From: Spirochaetes bacterium GWE1_32_154 | Lineage (GTDB): Bacteria; Spirochaetota; GWE2-31-10 | Direction: 5' to 3' | NCBI GenBank assembly: GCA_001829315.1 | Contig: MIAY01000005.1 | Span: 1 to 55,847 of the forward strand | Length of the DNA stretch: 55,847 nucleotides | Shown here: piece by piece, positions 29,868-37,899 of the stretch | Layout: each line of letters begins with the position of its first letter | Position numbering within the stretch: position 1 is the stretch's first letter | Notes under the pieces: model-generated | Database searches by the model: none | What the model saw: only the letters and a program-made list of their open reading frames with translations | What the model was told of the DNA's origin: nothing | Made by a program: the position numbers and the translations under genes

Positions 29868-30343
29868 TACAACCTCATTTTGAATTTATGAGAACTTTTT
29901 TTGTCAAACATGAACTCCATTATACAATATGCTGGTTTTTGATTTTCTTTTAAAACATCATCCTCATAATTAAAATACTGTATTGAGAAGTTTTTAACCT
30001 TTGCTGTTTTTAATACGACTTTTCCATTAACAATCCGTTCAAACTGATCGTTATTAAACCGGTACTCAATCTTCCGGTTATTACTGAAAAACAAAATATG
30101 ATCTATGGTGTAGATATATTCTTCATACGGCGGATGGGGGTACATATTCACATTTAAAATATCTTTTTCAATATAATCAATGACGACTGCTATGTTTTTT
30201 ATTTCAACAGAGTTTTCCTTGATACTATTATATCGATTCATAATCATAAATAATGATGAGGTTAGTGCTATCATAAAAAATGTTGCAATTGAAGTGAATA
30301 TAATAATTTCGATTAATGAGAAAGCGTTATTTAATTTTTTCAT
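29867..30343 (-). CDS. gspJ: GspJ-like minor pseudopilin
   Basis: This is a 158-residue pseudopilin. Its N-terminus MKKLNNA|FSLIEIIIFTSI has the N-methylated Phe at +1 and Glu at +5, but Ala replaces the usual Gly at -1, which prepilin peptidases tolerate poorly to moderately. After the helix, residues ~35-158 form a beta-rich head (ILNVNMYPHPPYEEYIYTID, HILFFSNNRKIEYRF) typical of GspJ. The ATG at 30343 is used; an upstream in-frame GTG at 30349 would add two residues. It lies between gspI (17-base overlap) and gspK (1-base overlap). Assignment rests on gene order and head type. Confidence 0.8.
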   Translation of the reverse strand: MKKLNNAFSLIEIIIFTSIATFFMIALTSSLFMIMNRYNSIKENSVEIKNIAVVIDYIEKDILNVNMYPHPPYEEYIYTIDHILFFSNNRKIEYRFNNDQFERIVNGKVVLKTAKVKNFSIQYFNYEDDVLKENQKPAYCIMEFMFDKKSSHKFKMRL

Positions 30344-30533
30344 TATCACAATAATACCCGGTAGTTATTTGATTAACAATGTCAACCGTGGAGAAAATTT
30401 CATTTTTTTTCTTCATCTCCATTGAAATTAACGATGTAACTCCGGCGTAGATAAAAGAAAAAAACAGTGAGAAAACCGTTACGCTTATAATAACCTCAAA
30501 AAGAGAAAATCCTTTCTTAAATGATTTAATCAT
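30327..30533 (-). CDS. gspI: short GspI-like minor pseudopilin
   Basis: This is a 68-residue pseudopilin with a clean class III signal, SFKKG|FSLFEVIISVTVFS, carrying Gly at -1, Phe at +1 and Glu at +5. It is short: GspI proteins usually have about 110-130 residues, so most of the head is missing. The frame ends normally inside the start of gspJ and shows no frameshift scar. The ATG at 30533 overlaps the gspG stop by eight bases. Start codons further upstream (30545-30566) lie inside gspG and would lengthen the leader needlessly. It is named GspI by its place between gspG and gspJ; it could be GspH instead. Confidence 0.7.
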   Translation of the reverse strand: MIKSFKKGFSLFEVIISVTVFSLFFSFIYAGVTSLISMEMKKKNEIFSTVDIVNQITTGYYCDNEKIK

Positions 30534-30945
30534 CAAGAGAATCATCTTCATTATTGGATGAAACAATAATATCTTTATTTAATCCCGTACCACCCGGTTT
30601 TTTGTCAGCTCCAAAAGACGTAATACTAAATCCTAATCCATCATCATGAATAACATACTCATAGGCCGTCTTCCATGGGTCTTTAAAATCTGTTTTTGTT
30701 ACATATTGCTCATCTAATAACACTTTTAACCCACTATCAGCTCCGGGATAATCACCTTCAGTTTGATAATAGTCTAATAATGCCATGGTATATATTTTCA
30801 TCTCCTGCGTTGCACCTCTTACCTTTGCTTTATTCATAAAAGTAACCCCTGACACGCCAACTAACCCGACAAATATACCGACAATCCCTACCCATATCAA
30901 CGTCTCCATTAAAGAAAACCCTTTGTTTAAATCGTTCATTTTCAT
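30526..30945 (-). CDS. gspG: GspG major pseudopilin
   Basis: This 139-residue protein is the main subunit of the T2SS pseudopilus. Its prepilin signal is NKG|FSLMETLIWVGIVGIFV, with Gly at -1 and Glu at +5. The short head carries the GspG hallmarks: ALLDYYQTEGDYPGADSGL, then LKVLLDE, KDPWKTAYEYVI and FSITSFGADKKPGG, the last covering the calcium-binding loop. It ends in an acidic Asn/Asp/Ser tail. GGAGG and GAGG elements precede two possible ATGs (30945 and 30939); the first is used. It follows gspF by 18 bases and overlaps gspI by eight. Confidence 0.93.
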   Translation of the reverse strand: MKMNDLNKGFSLMETLIWVGIVGIFVGLVGVSGVTFMNKAKVRGATQEMKIYTMALLDYYQTEGDYPGADSGLKVLLDEQYVTKTDFKDPWKTAYEYVIHDDGLGFSITSFGADKKPGGTGLNKDIIVSSNNEDDSLDD

Positions 30946-30963
30946 ATCCTCTATCCTCCATTA

Positions 30964-32169
30964 TCAGTATTTATTTAATATTTCAAGTGTTGGTGAAATT
31001 ACCATATACATAATCATAAATATAAAAGCACCAATCAATAACATCATAACCGGTTCGATAAACTTTAAAAGATTCTCTGTGTAATTCTCAAGCTTTAATA
31101 ATGCGTCATTATTTATTTTTTCAAACCCTTCGGCACTTTTGGATACCGTTTCAGAAATCTCAATGATACTTAAATCCTTATCATTATTAAATAAATCTAT
31201 TTTAGAAAAAGCAGCCCGTAACCCTACCCCGCCTTTAATTACTTCAAATACCTCACCAAGCTGTTTTTTTAACACCCCGTTTCTTTCAATATTCGTAAGA
31301 TTATATAATGAATCTTCTAAGGTATACCCGCCCTTTAAAAATATCTCCAGACAAAAGGCAATCTTTATTTTATTCCGTAATGCCCCGATACTTTTCATTA
31401 CCGGTAAACTATTAAAGAACGCTGAAATATACTCTTTGTATTTCTTATTATTATATAATACAATTACCCCGACAATAGAAACAACGCTGAGAATCAGTAA
31501 CACAAAATAGTTATTAATAATAAAGTCTGACAACCCGAAAAGTGTCCTTATAATAAAAGCCGGTTCATAATCCATATTACTATACACCTGTTTAAAATTT
31601 GGTATAATAAAAAGAAATAGGGCATTTAATGATATGAAGGAAAAAACAATAAGAATAAGCGGATAAATCAATGCCGATATCACTTTGTCTTTAATCTTAT
31701 TCATGGATTCTAAATACTTAAAAAGCAAATGAAAAGCATAGGTTAATTTACCACTACTCTCCCCTGATTTTACCATAATATAGAAGAAATCATTAAATAA
31801 ACTATACTGATCTGCATTTTTAAGTGCATCTGAAAAACTCACACCCTTATGTAAGGATTCATATACCGAGTTAACAAACTCATACCGGTTTCCTTTGGTA
31901 TAGACACCTCGCAATATATTAAACACCTCATCAACATCAATACCAAAATCAAGAAGTGAATATATCTGGTACACGATATCCAGTTGAAAAAGCGTTTTTT
32001 TCTCAATGTTTTTCGCATGTGCTGTCTCATGGGTTGTTTCAGAAACATTGATTATATAGTAATTTCGTGAGTTTAGATTTTCAATAAAGAGCTCTTTTGA
32101 AACACCATTTTCAAGAATATGTCGTTTCTTTCCGGTATCATCAATAACAAGAGCTCTAAACTGCTTCAT
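30964..32169 (-). CDS. gspF: GspF T2SS inner-membrane platform protein
   Basis: This 401-residue protein has the two repeated T2SSF domains: residues ~65-195 (VYQIYSLLDFGIDVDEVFNI, FFYIMVKSGESSGKLTYAF) and ~265-395 (IAFCLEIFLKGGYTLEDSLY, SIIEISETVSKSAEGFEKIN). Each ends in membrane helices (ISALIYPLILIVFSFISLNA; FIEPVMMLLIGAFIFMIMYM). GspF sits in the inner membrane and couples the GspE ATPase to pseudopilus assembly. Its ATG overlaps the gspE stop by four bases (ATGA), so the two are translationally coupled. Length and motifs are normal. Confidence 0.93.
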   Translation of the reverse strand: MKQFRALVIDDTGKKRHILENGVSKELFIENLNSRNYYIINVSETTHETAHAKNIEKKTLFQLDIVYQIYSLLDFGIDVDEVFNILRGVYTKGNRYEFVNSVYESLHKGVSFSDALKNADQYSLFNDFFYIMVKSGESSGKLTYAFHLLFKYLESMNKIKDKVISALIYPLILIVFSFISLNALFLFIIPNFKQVYSNMDYEPAFIIRTLFGLSDFIINNYFVLLILSVVSIVGVIVLYNNKKYKEYISAFFNSLPVMKSIGALRNKIKIAFCLEIFLKGGYTLEDSLYNLTNIERNGVLKKQLGEVFEVIKGGVGLRAAFSKIDLFNNDKDLSIIEISETVSKSAEGFEKINNDALLKLENYTENLLKFIEPVMMLLIGAFIFMIMYMVISPTLEILNKY

Positions 32170-33626
32170 TTGACCTCACCGATGATACTTTTGACTTCTT
32201 CAACGTACACTAATCCCAACGCTGCTTTTTCTAATGCTTTTGAAAAAAGACTTCTAAACCCATTATCATTTAAATACTTTCTAATAACAGAAACTGATTC
32301 GCCATTTATAATATATTCTCTAATTTTTTCATCTAATTCAAAAAGTTCAAATAAAGCCGTTCGTCCACTAAATCCCGTCATCGCACAACGTTCACACCCG
32401 CACGGTTTATAGAGTGTACTTACTTTCATCCCATATTTTTCAAATAATTGTTTCGTAACACCATCGGGAGTAAACTCTGTCTTACATTCAGGGCATAATA
32501 ATCTCACTAACCTCTGTGCAGCACAGGCTAAAACAGCAGATTCTATAACATATGAGGGTATTTTCATATTTAATAATCTGCTTATACTTGAAACAGCATC
32601 ATTGGTATGTAAGGTACTTAATACCAGATGTCCGGTCATTGCAGCCCGTAGTGCAAGGTCAGCCGTTTCCTCATCACGCATTTCACCGATCATAATAACA
32701 TCGGGATCTTGACGTAATACATTTCTTAAAATAGAATTAAACCCGAAATCTATTTTTTCATTGATCTGAACCTGATTAATACCTTCAATGGTATATTCAA
32801 CCGGATCTTCTATTGTTATGACATTCTTCGATTTAAAATCAATCATGTTGATTAAACTTCGCAAGGTTGTTGTTTTCCCGCTTCCGGTGGGGCCTGTTAA
32901 TATAAAAGTACCATAGCTTTTTTGTATTATTGCATTGCATTCTGCTATATCTTTATCATCAAAACCTAGACTTTTTAAATCATGCAGTGATTCTTCAATA
33001 CCAAGAAATCGTAAAACAACCGATTCACCATACATTGTCGGCATTGTCGAAGTTCGTATATCGATTCTTCTATTATGTATCGTTAATGCAGCTTTTCCAT
33101 CCTGAGAAAATCGTTTATTCGTTATATCAAGTTTACTGATAATCTTAATTCGGGCACACACGGCATCATAGACATTCTTAGGATAAGACCCCACCTGTAT
33201 TAATAAACCATTAACACGAAATCGTACTCTAAAATATGATTCATAGACTTCAAAATGAACATCCGACACCTTTTTATTGAGGGCGTTTATCAGTATCTCA
33301 TTAACAAGATTAACAACCGGTGCGTCACTGGCAAGTTTTGCTAAATCAGTGGTATTATCATCTTTTACGCTGTTTAAAATCTTTCTGTCTTCGTCTTTAT
33401 GCAGATATCGTATCAGTTCATCAAGATCATTTTTTTCATACAGCACAAACTCTACGTTCTCTTTTTTCGAATAATGGGTAACTTCATTGATTAATTCACG
33501 ACTTGCACTATCATCTTTGGCTATTATTATTTTATCATCGTCTTCATATATTTTTACTAATCTATTTTTAACAATATATTCGTATGAAAACTGTTTACCT
33601 GATTTAATAACTATTTGTGTTTCCAA
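32166..33626 (-). CDS. gspE: GspE T2SS assembly ATPase
   Basis: This 486-residue protein powers pseudopilus assembly. Visible motifs are Walker A GPTGSGKTTTLRS at about residue 245, the Asp box (SRLINEVT-like region is absent, but NVITIEDPVE is present), Walker B DPDVIMIGEMRD, the His box TGHLVLSTLHTNDA, and a four-cysteine zinc finger CPEC...CGCERC at about 405-435. The TTG at 33626 is chosen because GGAG lies eight bases upstream. A TTG two codons earlier is too close to that site. It follows gspD by 14 bases and overlaps gspF by four. Confidence 0.92.
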   Translation of the reverse strand: METQIVIKSGKQFSYEYIVKNRLVKIYEDDDKIIIAKDDSASRELINEVTHYSKKENVEFVLYEKNDLDELIRYLHKDEDRKILNSVKDDNTTDLAKLASDAPVVNLVNEILINALNKKVSDVHFEVYESYFRVRFRVNGLLIQVGSYPKNVYDAVCARIKIISKLDITNKRFSQDGKAALTIHNRRIDIRTSTMPTMYGESVVLRFLGIEESLHDLKSLGFDDKDIAECNAIIQKSYGTFILTGPTGSGKTTTLRSLINMIDFKSKNVITIEDPVEYTIEGINQVQINEKIDFGFNSILRNVLRQDPDVIMIGEMRDEETADLALRAAMTGHLVLSTLHTNDAVSSISRLLNMKIPSYVIESAVLACAAQRLVRLLCPECKTEFTPDGVTKQLFEKYGMKVSTLYKPCGCERCAMTGFSGRTALFELFELDEKIREYIINGESVSVIRKYLNDNGFRSLFSKALEKAALGLVYVEEVKSIIGEVK

Positions 33627-33640
33627 AAACAATACTCCAT

Positions 33641-35833
33641 TTAATTTTTTTCAATAAATGTTTCATAGAGATTTCGTACATATTTGTTTTGTTCGTTTTT
33701 AATATCTTCCGTTGTCTTATTAATAAAAGGAATGATGTATATAACAAACTCAGAGTCTGAATAGGTGTTATTATGTGTTTTAAATGCATTCCCTATATAC
33801 GGGATGTGTCCGAGTCCCGGAATAACATTGTTTTGAAGGTTTTCCTTTTTATTGGTTAATCCCCCGAGAATAATAGGCTTTCCTGATTTAGTCCGAATCG
33901 AATTTTTCACCGATTTTTCAGAGGTATTAGGTGGCTGACCGGCTCCCTGGCTTTCTATCTCATCTGATATTTTTGTTGATACTTCTAAAAATATTTCATC
34001 ACTTGAGGTTGCCCTACCCTTTATTTCAAGATTAAGACCGAATGTTGTTGCGCTATAAAATGGAACATCATTCCCATTCTCATCCTTTTTCGTATCAGCA
34101 AACTGTATCGTTTTCGTATTTGCTAAGGTTACACTCTCACTTGATAAGCCATACACTTCTGTTGACATCTGAATCTTTGCTTTTGATTCTTTTAACTGCT
34201 CTTCAAGCATAACCGAAAAATAGACCCCAAACACAGTGGGAATATCAAAATTGACATTTATTAAATCCCCTTTGTCAAAAACACCGGTTTTGTTCATTTT
34301 AAATATATCCCCAATACCATTGGTAATAGGCTGCATTCCAACACCCCAGTTTAACTTAAATAATTTTGATTTAATGTATTCTACGATTAAAAGTTGGTAT
34401 CGAATAACCGGTGGGGCTACATCTAAAACATCAAGATATTTAAACAGTCTATTTTTCATATCAACATTACCTCTAAAAACCAATGACGCATCATTGGTAA
34501 TGAGATAAATATTCTTTTTATCAATATATTCCGGTAACATACTTTTAATAACATCATCAGGTTTTAAGTATTTTAATTTATACACATATTCATCCGGTAT
34601 AACATCAATTTCATTGATTAAAGCTCTGATATTCTTTTCATCATACGAATTAAGATACATATAAAACGTATTGTTTTCTTCAAAAATCTGAATCTGCAAT
34701 GATTTATATTGTTCCGGTAAAATATTCTTTATTTCTTTTACCGATTTATATTTTAATTGAAAGAAAACATATTTGTAATCATCCATTCTCTCTTCAACTT
34801 TCTTGATAATGGTTGTAAAATAGTCAATCTCACTGGGAGAGCCGTAGAGTGTTACGCTATTTAACTGTTCCTGTATTTTATATGAAGAGGGTGGAATAAT
34901 ATTTGATGGAATTAATGTTGGAAATGATCGTGAGTTAAGGTTTCGTAATTGAAATGAATAACTTTCCCTTAATCTATTTATCATTTTAGGAGATATTGAA
35001 TCATAAATGTAATACTTACCATCGTTATACGTGTATGACTGCCCGCTATGTTCACAGAGCGTTAAGAGCAAATCCGTAAATGAGATACTTTTAATATCTA
35101 AATAGGGTATATTGGCTGATGAGTTTGATAATAGCATAAACTCTTTATTAAATTTATTAAATAACAATAGCAGTAAGTCTTTCGTGGACTGATTAACAAA
35201 TTTAACCGTTATTGTATCTTCAGCACCTTCTAGTATAGTTTTAACATTTTTGCCATCCATGCCAATTAACGATAACGGTTCTTCTTTTTTACTGAATATT
35301 GTGCCATTATCAATTTTCAAAAGTTCATAATCAATACTTTTAGCCAGAAGTTTAACTAATTCATCCAGTTTTTTATTATATATTCGTATCGTAACTCTAT
35401 CATTTGAATTACCCTTATGAATAAAAGTTTGTTTTGATACCGACGAGAACTCATCTATTATTTCACTAACTAAACTGTTATCAGCTTCTAAAATATATGA
35501 GGATGCAAGCTCATCATAGAGAACTTTAAAATTCTTTTTTTTAATAATAAAATAGATAGAACCATTTACACGATAGGTAAAACCCAGTGGTTCTAAAAGA
35601 AGTGAGAGAGTTTCTTCTATAGTAGTGTTTCTAAAATACCGGGTAACCCTACCTTCAATATCCTTATCCGGCACCATGGTTACTTGAAATATTTCAGCCA
35701 CTATTTTTAAAACACTGTTTATCTGTTCATCAGTAAATGTTAATTCATCTATTCTTTTTACGTCTTCTGAAAAAGCACACACTGTTGTTAATGTCATTAT
35801 TACAATTAATAGCGTTCTTATATAATTTTTCAT
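33641..35833 (-). CDS. gspD: GspD secretin, outer-membrane channel
   Basis: This 730-residue protein has a signal peptide (IRTLLIVIMTLTTVCAFSE). Residues ~25-190 contain N0/STN-like domains (NSVLKIVAEIFQVTMVPDKD), and further N domains with coiled ferredoxin-like folds run to ~480 (FQLKYKSVKEIKNILPEQY). The secretin barrel is at about 520-720, with the gate and exit motifs VYGLSSESVTLANTKTIQF, KNSIRTKSGKPIILGGLTNK and VIPGLGHIPYIGNAFK. The C-terminus ends in a short helical tail. It forms the outer-membrane pore of the T2SS. It lies 28 bases after the prepilin peptidase gene and 14 before gspE. No pilotin gene is obvious, though either operon lipoprotein could serve. Confidence 0.93.
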   Translation of the reverse strand: MKNYIRTLLIVIMTLTTVCAFSEDVKRIDELTFTDEQINSVLKIVAEIFQVTMVPDKDIEGRVTRYFRNTTIEETLSLLLEPLGFTYRVNGSIYFIIKKKNFKVLYDELASSYILEADNSLVSEIIDEFSSVSKQTFIHKGNSNDRVTIRIYNKKLDELVKLLAKSIDYELLKIDNGTIFSKKEEPLSLIGMDGKNVKTILEGAEDTITVKFVNQSTKDLLLLLFNKFNKEFMLLSNSSANIPYLDIKSISFTDLLLTLCEHSGQSYTYNDGKYYIYDSISPKMINRLRESYSFQLRNLNSRSFPTLIPSNIIPPSSYKIQEQLNSVTLYGSPSEIDYFTTIIKKVEERMDDYKYVFFQLKYKSVKEIKNILPEQYKSLQIQIFEENNTFYMYLNSYDEKNIRALINEIDVIPDEYVYKLKYLKPDDVIKSMLPEYIDKKNIYLITNDASLVFRGNVDMKNRLFKYLDVLDVAPPVIRYQLLIVEYIKSKLFKLNWGVGMQPITNGIGDIFKMNKTGVFDKGDLINVNFDIPTVFGVYFSVMLEEQLKESKAKIQMSTEVYGLSSESVTLANTKTIQFADTKKDENGNDVPFYSATTFGLNLEIKGRATSSDEIFLEVSTKISDEIESQGAGQPPNTSEKSVKNSIRTKSGKPIILGGLTNKKENLQNNVIPGLGHIPYIGNAFKTHNNTYSDSEFVIYIIPFINKTTEDIKNEQNKYVRNLYETFIEKN

Positions 35834-35861
35834 TATTCACCGGTTATCATTTTTTATTACA

Positions 35862-36347
35862 TTATATACTCTTCGTAGAATACATCAACACGATAATACC
35901 TATACTAACTGCATATTGAAAAGGAATCATCGGTATTTTTGTTTTTCCCACAACCTTCTTTTTGAGAATAAAAGGTAACAGTGTCATTGCAGCAAGCCAG
36001 TTTGATATAAAAAGTACTCCAATACCTGCGGCAATACCGAATATTGACGTGAGAAAGCTACAAAAAACCATATCCCCAAGTCCTATTCCACCTGATGACA
36101 ACGTATATATAATCAAGTATATAATAATAACTGCCAAAACACCAAAAAATGTTACATAAAATATTTTTATATCAATAAAAATATTAAACAGCACAATAAG
36201 TACGGTTAATGCAATTAAAAAATATGAATGTATTTCCATTTTCACTATATCATAATATGATTCAATACAACCAATAATTATACACAGTAAAACTTTAATG
36301 AAAAAAAAAGGTGAGTTCTTCAATAACTCAAGATACTCACTTATCAT
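35862..36347 (-). CDS. prepilin peptidase, A24 family, short form
   Basis: This is a 161-residue, six-helix membrane protein of the type IV prepilin peptidase family (GspO/PilD/TadV type). Both catalytic aspartates are visible: YYDIVKMEIH at about residue 33 and GGIGLGDM at about residue 89, the GxGD motif. The N-terminal methyltransferase domain with its CxxC zinc motifs, present in classical PilD, is missing, so this is the short form. It cleaves the leaders of the GspG, I, J and K pseudopilins encoded downstream. It overlaps the upstream TPR lipoprotein gene by 11 bases. Confidence 0.85.
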   Translation of the reverse strand: MISEYLELLKNSPFFFIKVLLCIIIGCIESYYDIVKMEIHSYFLIALTVLIVLFNIFIDIKIFYVTFFGVLAVIIIYLIIYTLSSGGIGLGDMVFCSFLTSIFGIAAGIGVLFISNWLAAMTLLPFILKKKVVGKTKIPMIPFQYAVSIGIIVLMYSTKSI

Positions 36348-37083
36348 TGGTTATCCTGTCAATTTCCTTCATTATCCGTATATAATTTGCTTCATCATTT
36401 AATTTGTCTTTGTAAAGTAAAGCAGCATCCCTTAAGTAGTTTACATCATCCGTTGTTTTATATGAATATATAAACTCATTTAATTCAGCTGATTTTCTAT
36501 ACCATTTTAGATTATTATATAACTTTATTAAGGTTAATGAATAATATATATTCATTCTATCTTTTTCACGCAGTTTTTCTAAAATATCAACACTTTCAAC
36601 ATATTTGTTGGTGGTATATAAAAAAACAGCGTTTAGGAATAAATAGGCATCATTTTCATTATTTATTTTTTCAATTTCACCTAAAACCCTTTCAACATCA
36701 GAATATTTCTTTTCAAAAAGATACTCATACGCATTTTTAAGTAACCCATTCAGGCTTAAAATCTTAGCTTTGATATAAAACCCGTATTTATCTTTAATGG
36801 TATACTTAATATTCGCAGTATAGACCGTAAAATCTTTCTTTCTAACTTCTACCGTGTTATTTCCTAACAGCATTGTATTAAAAAGGAATTTGCCATTAAT
36901 ATCACTAAAAGATTCCATCGTTTTATTAAGAGTTACTTTAGCTCCATCAACCGGAAGCCCTTCTTCATTTAAAACAACTCCTGATAATGCCGACATCTCC
37001 ATATCTTTATCTCGATACACATAATCATTGGTTTTACAGGATAGTAAAAGAAATAGAGTAACCAGACATATATATCTTTTCAT
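36337..37083 (-). CDS. lipoprotein with carboxypeptidase-regulatory-like and TPR-like parts
   Basis: This 248-residue lipoprotein (RYICLVTLFLLLSC, Cys15) has at residues ~33-90 a CarboxypepD_reg-like Ig fold: LSGVVLNEEGLPVDGAKVTL, FSDINGKFLF. From ~95 to the end it is helical with TPR-like repeats (YEYLFEKKYSDVERVLGEIE, YSLTLIKLYNNLKWYRKSAE). The start overlaps the previous gene's stop codon (ATGA). Being second in the T2SS operon, it may help assemble or localise the secretin at the outer membrane, as TPR lipoproteins of the PilF/PilW kind do. That role is inferred. Confidence 0.75.
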   Translation of the reverse strand: MKRYICLVTLFLLLSCKTNDYVYRDKDMEMSALSGVVLNEEGLPVDGAKVTLNKTMESFSDINGKFLFNTMLLGNNTVEVRKKDFTVYTANIKYTIKDKYGFYIKAKILSLNGLLKNAYEYLFEKKYSDVERVLGEIEKINNENDAYLFLNAVFLYTTNKYVESVDILEKLREKDRMNIYYSLTLIKLYNNLKWYRKSAELNEFIYSYKTTDDVNYLRDAALLYKDKLNDEANYIRIMKEIDRITNDK

Positions 37084-37496
37084 CTCGGAGCCTTAATTTC
37101 TTGGTTACCAATTTTAATGATATAATACATTAAATCCTTCTTTATAACAGAAATCCCCTCAGGCGGAGATGATTCTTCAAATATAATCTCTTTTTTATCA
37201 TCATTATTTCTTAATTTAATCCATCGTACCCCTTTAACAGTCCATTGGGCAGCAATTGAATAATTAAGATTGGGTGTAATTTCTTTTATCACTTCCGGTT
37301 TCTTGCCCTGTACTTTTACCTGTGTTTCAACATAATCAGGATAAAACAATGTGCTTAATTCCCGGGCAGAAACAGTTGGTAATTGAGTAACAGAAGTACT
37401 CTTTATACCTTTTTCTTTCTTAACTAATTCAACCTTAGTATTGGTTGAACACGAAATTAGAGCAATGGATAAAACAATATATATTGATTTTTTCAT
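37080..37496 (-). CDS. small lipoprotein, first gene of the T2SS operon (GspC/PilP-like position)
   Basis: This 138-residue lipoprotein (SIYIVLSIALISC, Cys16) has a Ser/Thr/Val-rich linker and then a small beta domain, YSIAAQWTVKGVRWIKLRN, IIFEESSPPEGISVIKKD, YYIIKIGNQEIKAP. The domain resembles the homology region of GspC/PilP, periplasmic proteins that contact the secretin N-domains, and no other gspC is present. PilP is also a lipoprotein, so the comparison is plausible, but similarity is too weak to name it. There is no ribosome-binding site. A sigma-70-type -10 box ends eight bases before the ATG, suggesting a leaderless mRNA. Confidence 0.65.
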   Translation of the reverse strand: MKKSIYIVLSIALISCSTNTKVELVKKEKGIKSTSVTQLPTVSARELSTLFYPDYVETQVKVQGKKPEVIKEITPNLNYSIAAQWTVKGVRWIKLRNNDDKKEIIFEESSPPEGISVIKKDLMYYIIKIGNQEIKAPR

Positions 37497-37503
37497 AATA
37501 AAA

Positions 37504-37532
37504 TATATATTCTACATAAAACTAAAAGTCAA
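37504..37532 (-). promoter_or_regulatory. sigma-70-type promoter of the T2SS-Rhs operon
   Basis: On the minus strand TTGACT (37532-37527) is followed by a 17-bp spacer and TATATA (37509-37504). Only seven bases separate the -10 box from the ATG at 37496, and no Shine-Dalgarno sequence is present, so transcription would begin at or next to the start codon. AT-richness makes chance matches possible. Confidence 0.5.
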
Positions 37533-37766
37533 TACCAAAAATATATATTATTGAAATTCTATTCTTGTTATTGACTCTATCAGTGTTTTTGACATTAAAC
37601 TATCGGGAATGTTTTTTGTTTGCTTTTATAAGGAAATCTGATTTTATTATTTCTTATATATAAAATTAAATTATAATAATAATGTTATGTATTCAAACAA
37701 TTCTTTTTATACAAATCGTTATCACACCCCTCATAGGGTTTATATAAAATTTATTATATTAATACA

Positions 37767-37808
37767 TGTCGGGAATATTCCCGACATTTGACGGGAATAT
37801 TCCCGACA
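37767..37808 (+). promoter_or_regulatory. tandem palindromic activator sites (42 bp)
   Basis: Two 20-bp sites lie 22 bp apart, two helical turns. The first, 37767-37786, is tgtcgggaatattcccgaca, a perfect palindrome. The second, 37789-37808, differs only in its third base (tgacgg...). The pair ends exactly 50 bp before the -24 element of the sigma-54 promoter, the place of an enhancer-binding protein. A matching pair sits at 42661-42702. Confidence 0.8.
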
Positions 37809-37858
37809 CAAAAACATACAAACCTAACAAACAATCAATTTCATGCCCATTTACAAAC

Positions 37859-37874
37859 TGGCACAACTTTTGCT
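37859..37874 (+). promoter_or_regulatory. sigma-54 promoter
   Basis: TGGCAC-aactt-TTGCT matches the sigma-54 (RpoN) -24/-12 consensus with the required ten bases between GG and GC. The start of transcription should be near 37885, giving a ~15-base leader that contains GGAGG before the ATG at 37900. Confidence 0.8.
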
Positions 37875-37899
37875 TTACTATAACAAAACAGGAGGATTT

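Larger units (their letters stand above)
37497..37899. other. divergent regulatory region, 403 bp
   Basis: No gene is seen between the T2SS operon and the gene at 37900. A frame from 37843 is rejected because the sigma-54 promoter and ribosome-binding site lie inside it. The region holds the T2SS-side promoter at 37504-37532, about 200 very AT-rich bases with nothing recognisable, the palindrome pair at 37767-37808 and a sigma-54 promoter at 37859-37874. Confidence 0.7.

Noticed and set aside
37843-37899. Upstream extension of the gene at 37900 to an ATG at 37843
   Set aside because: The sigma-54 promoter and GGAGG lie inside the extension; the ATG at 37900 opens a proper signal peptide.
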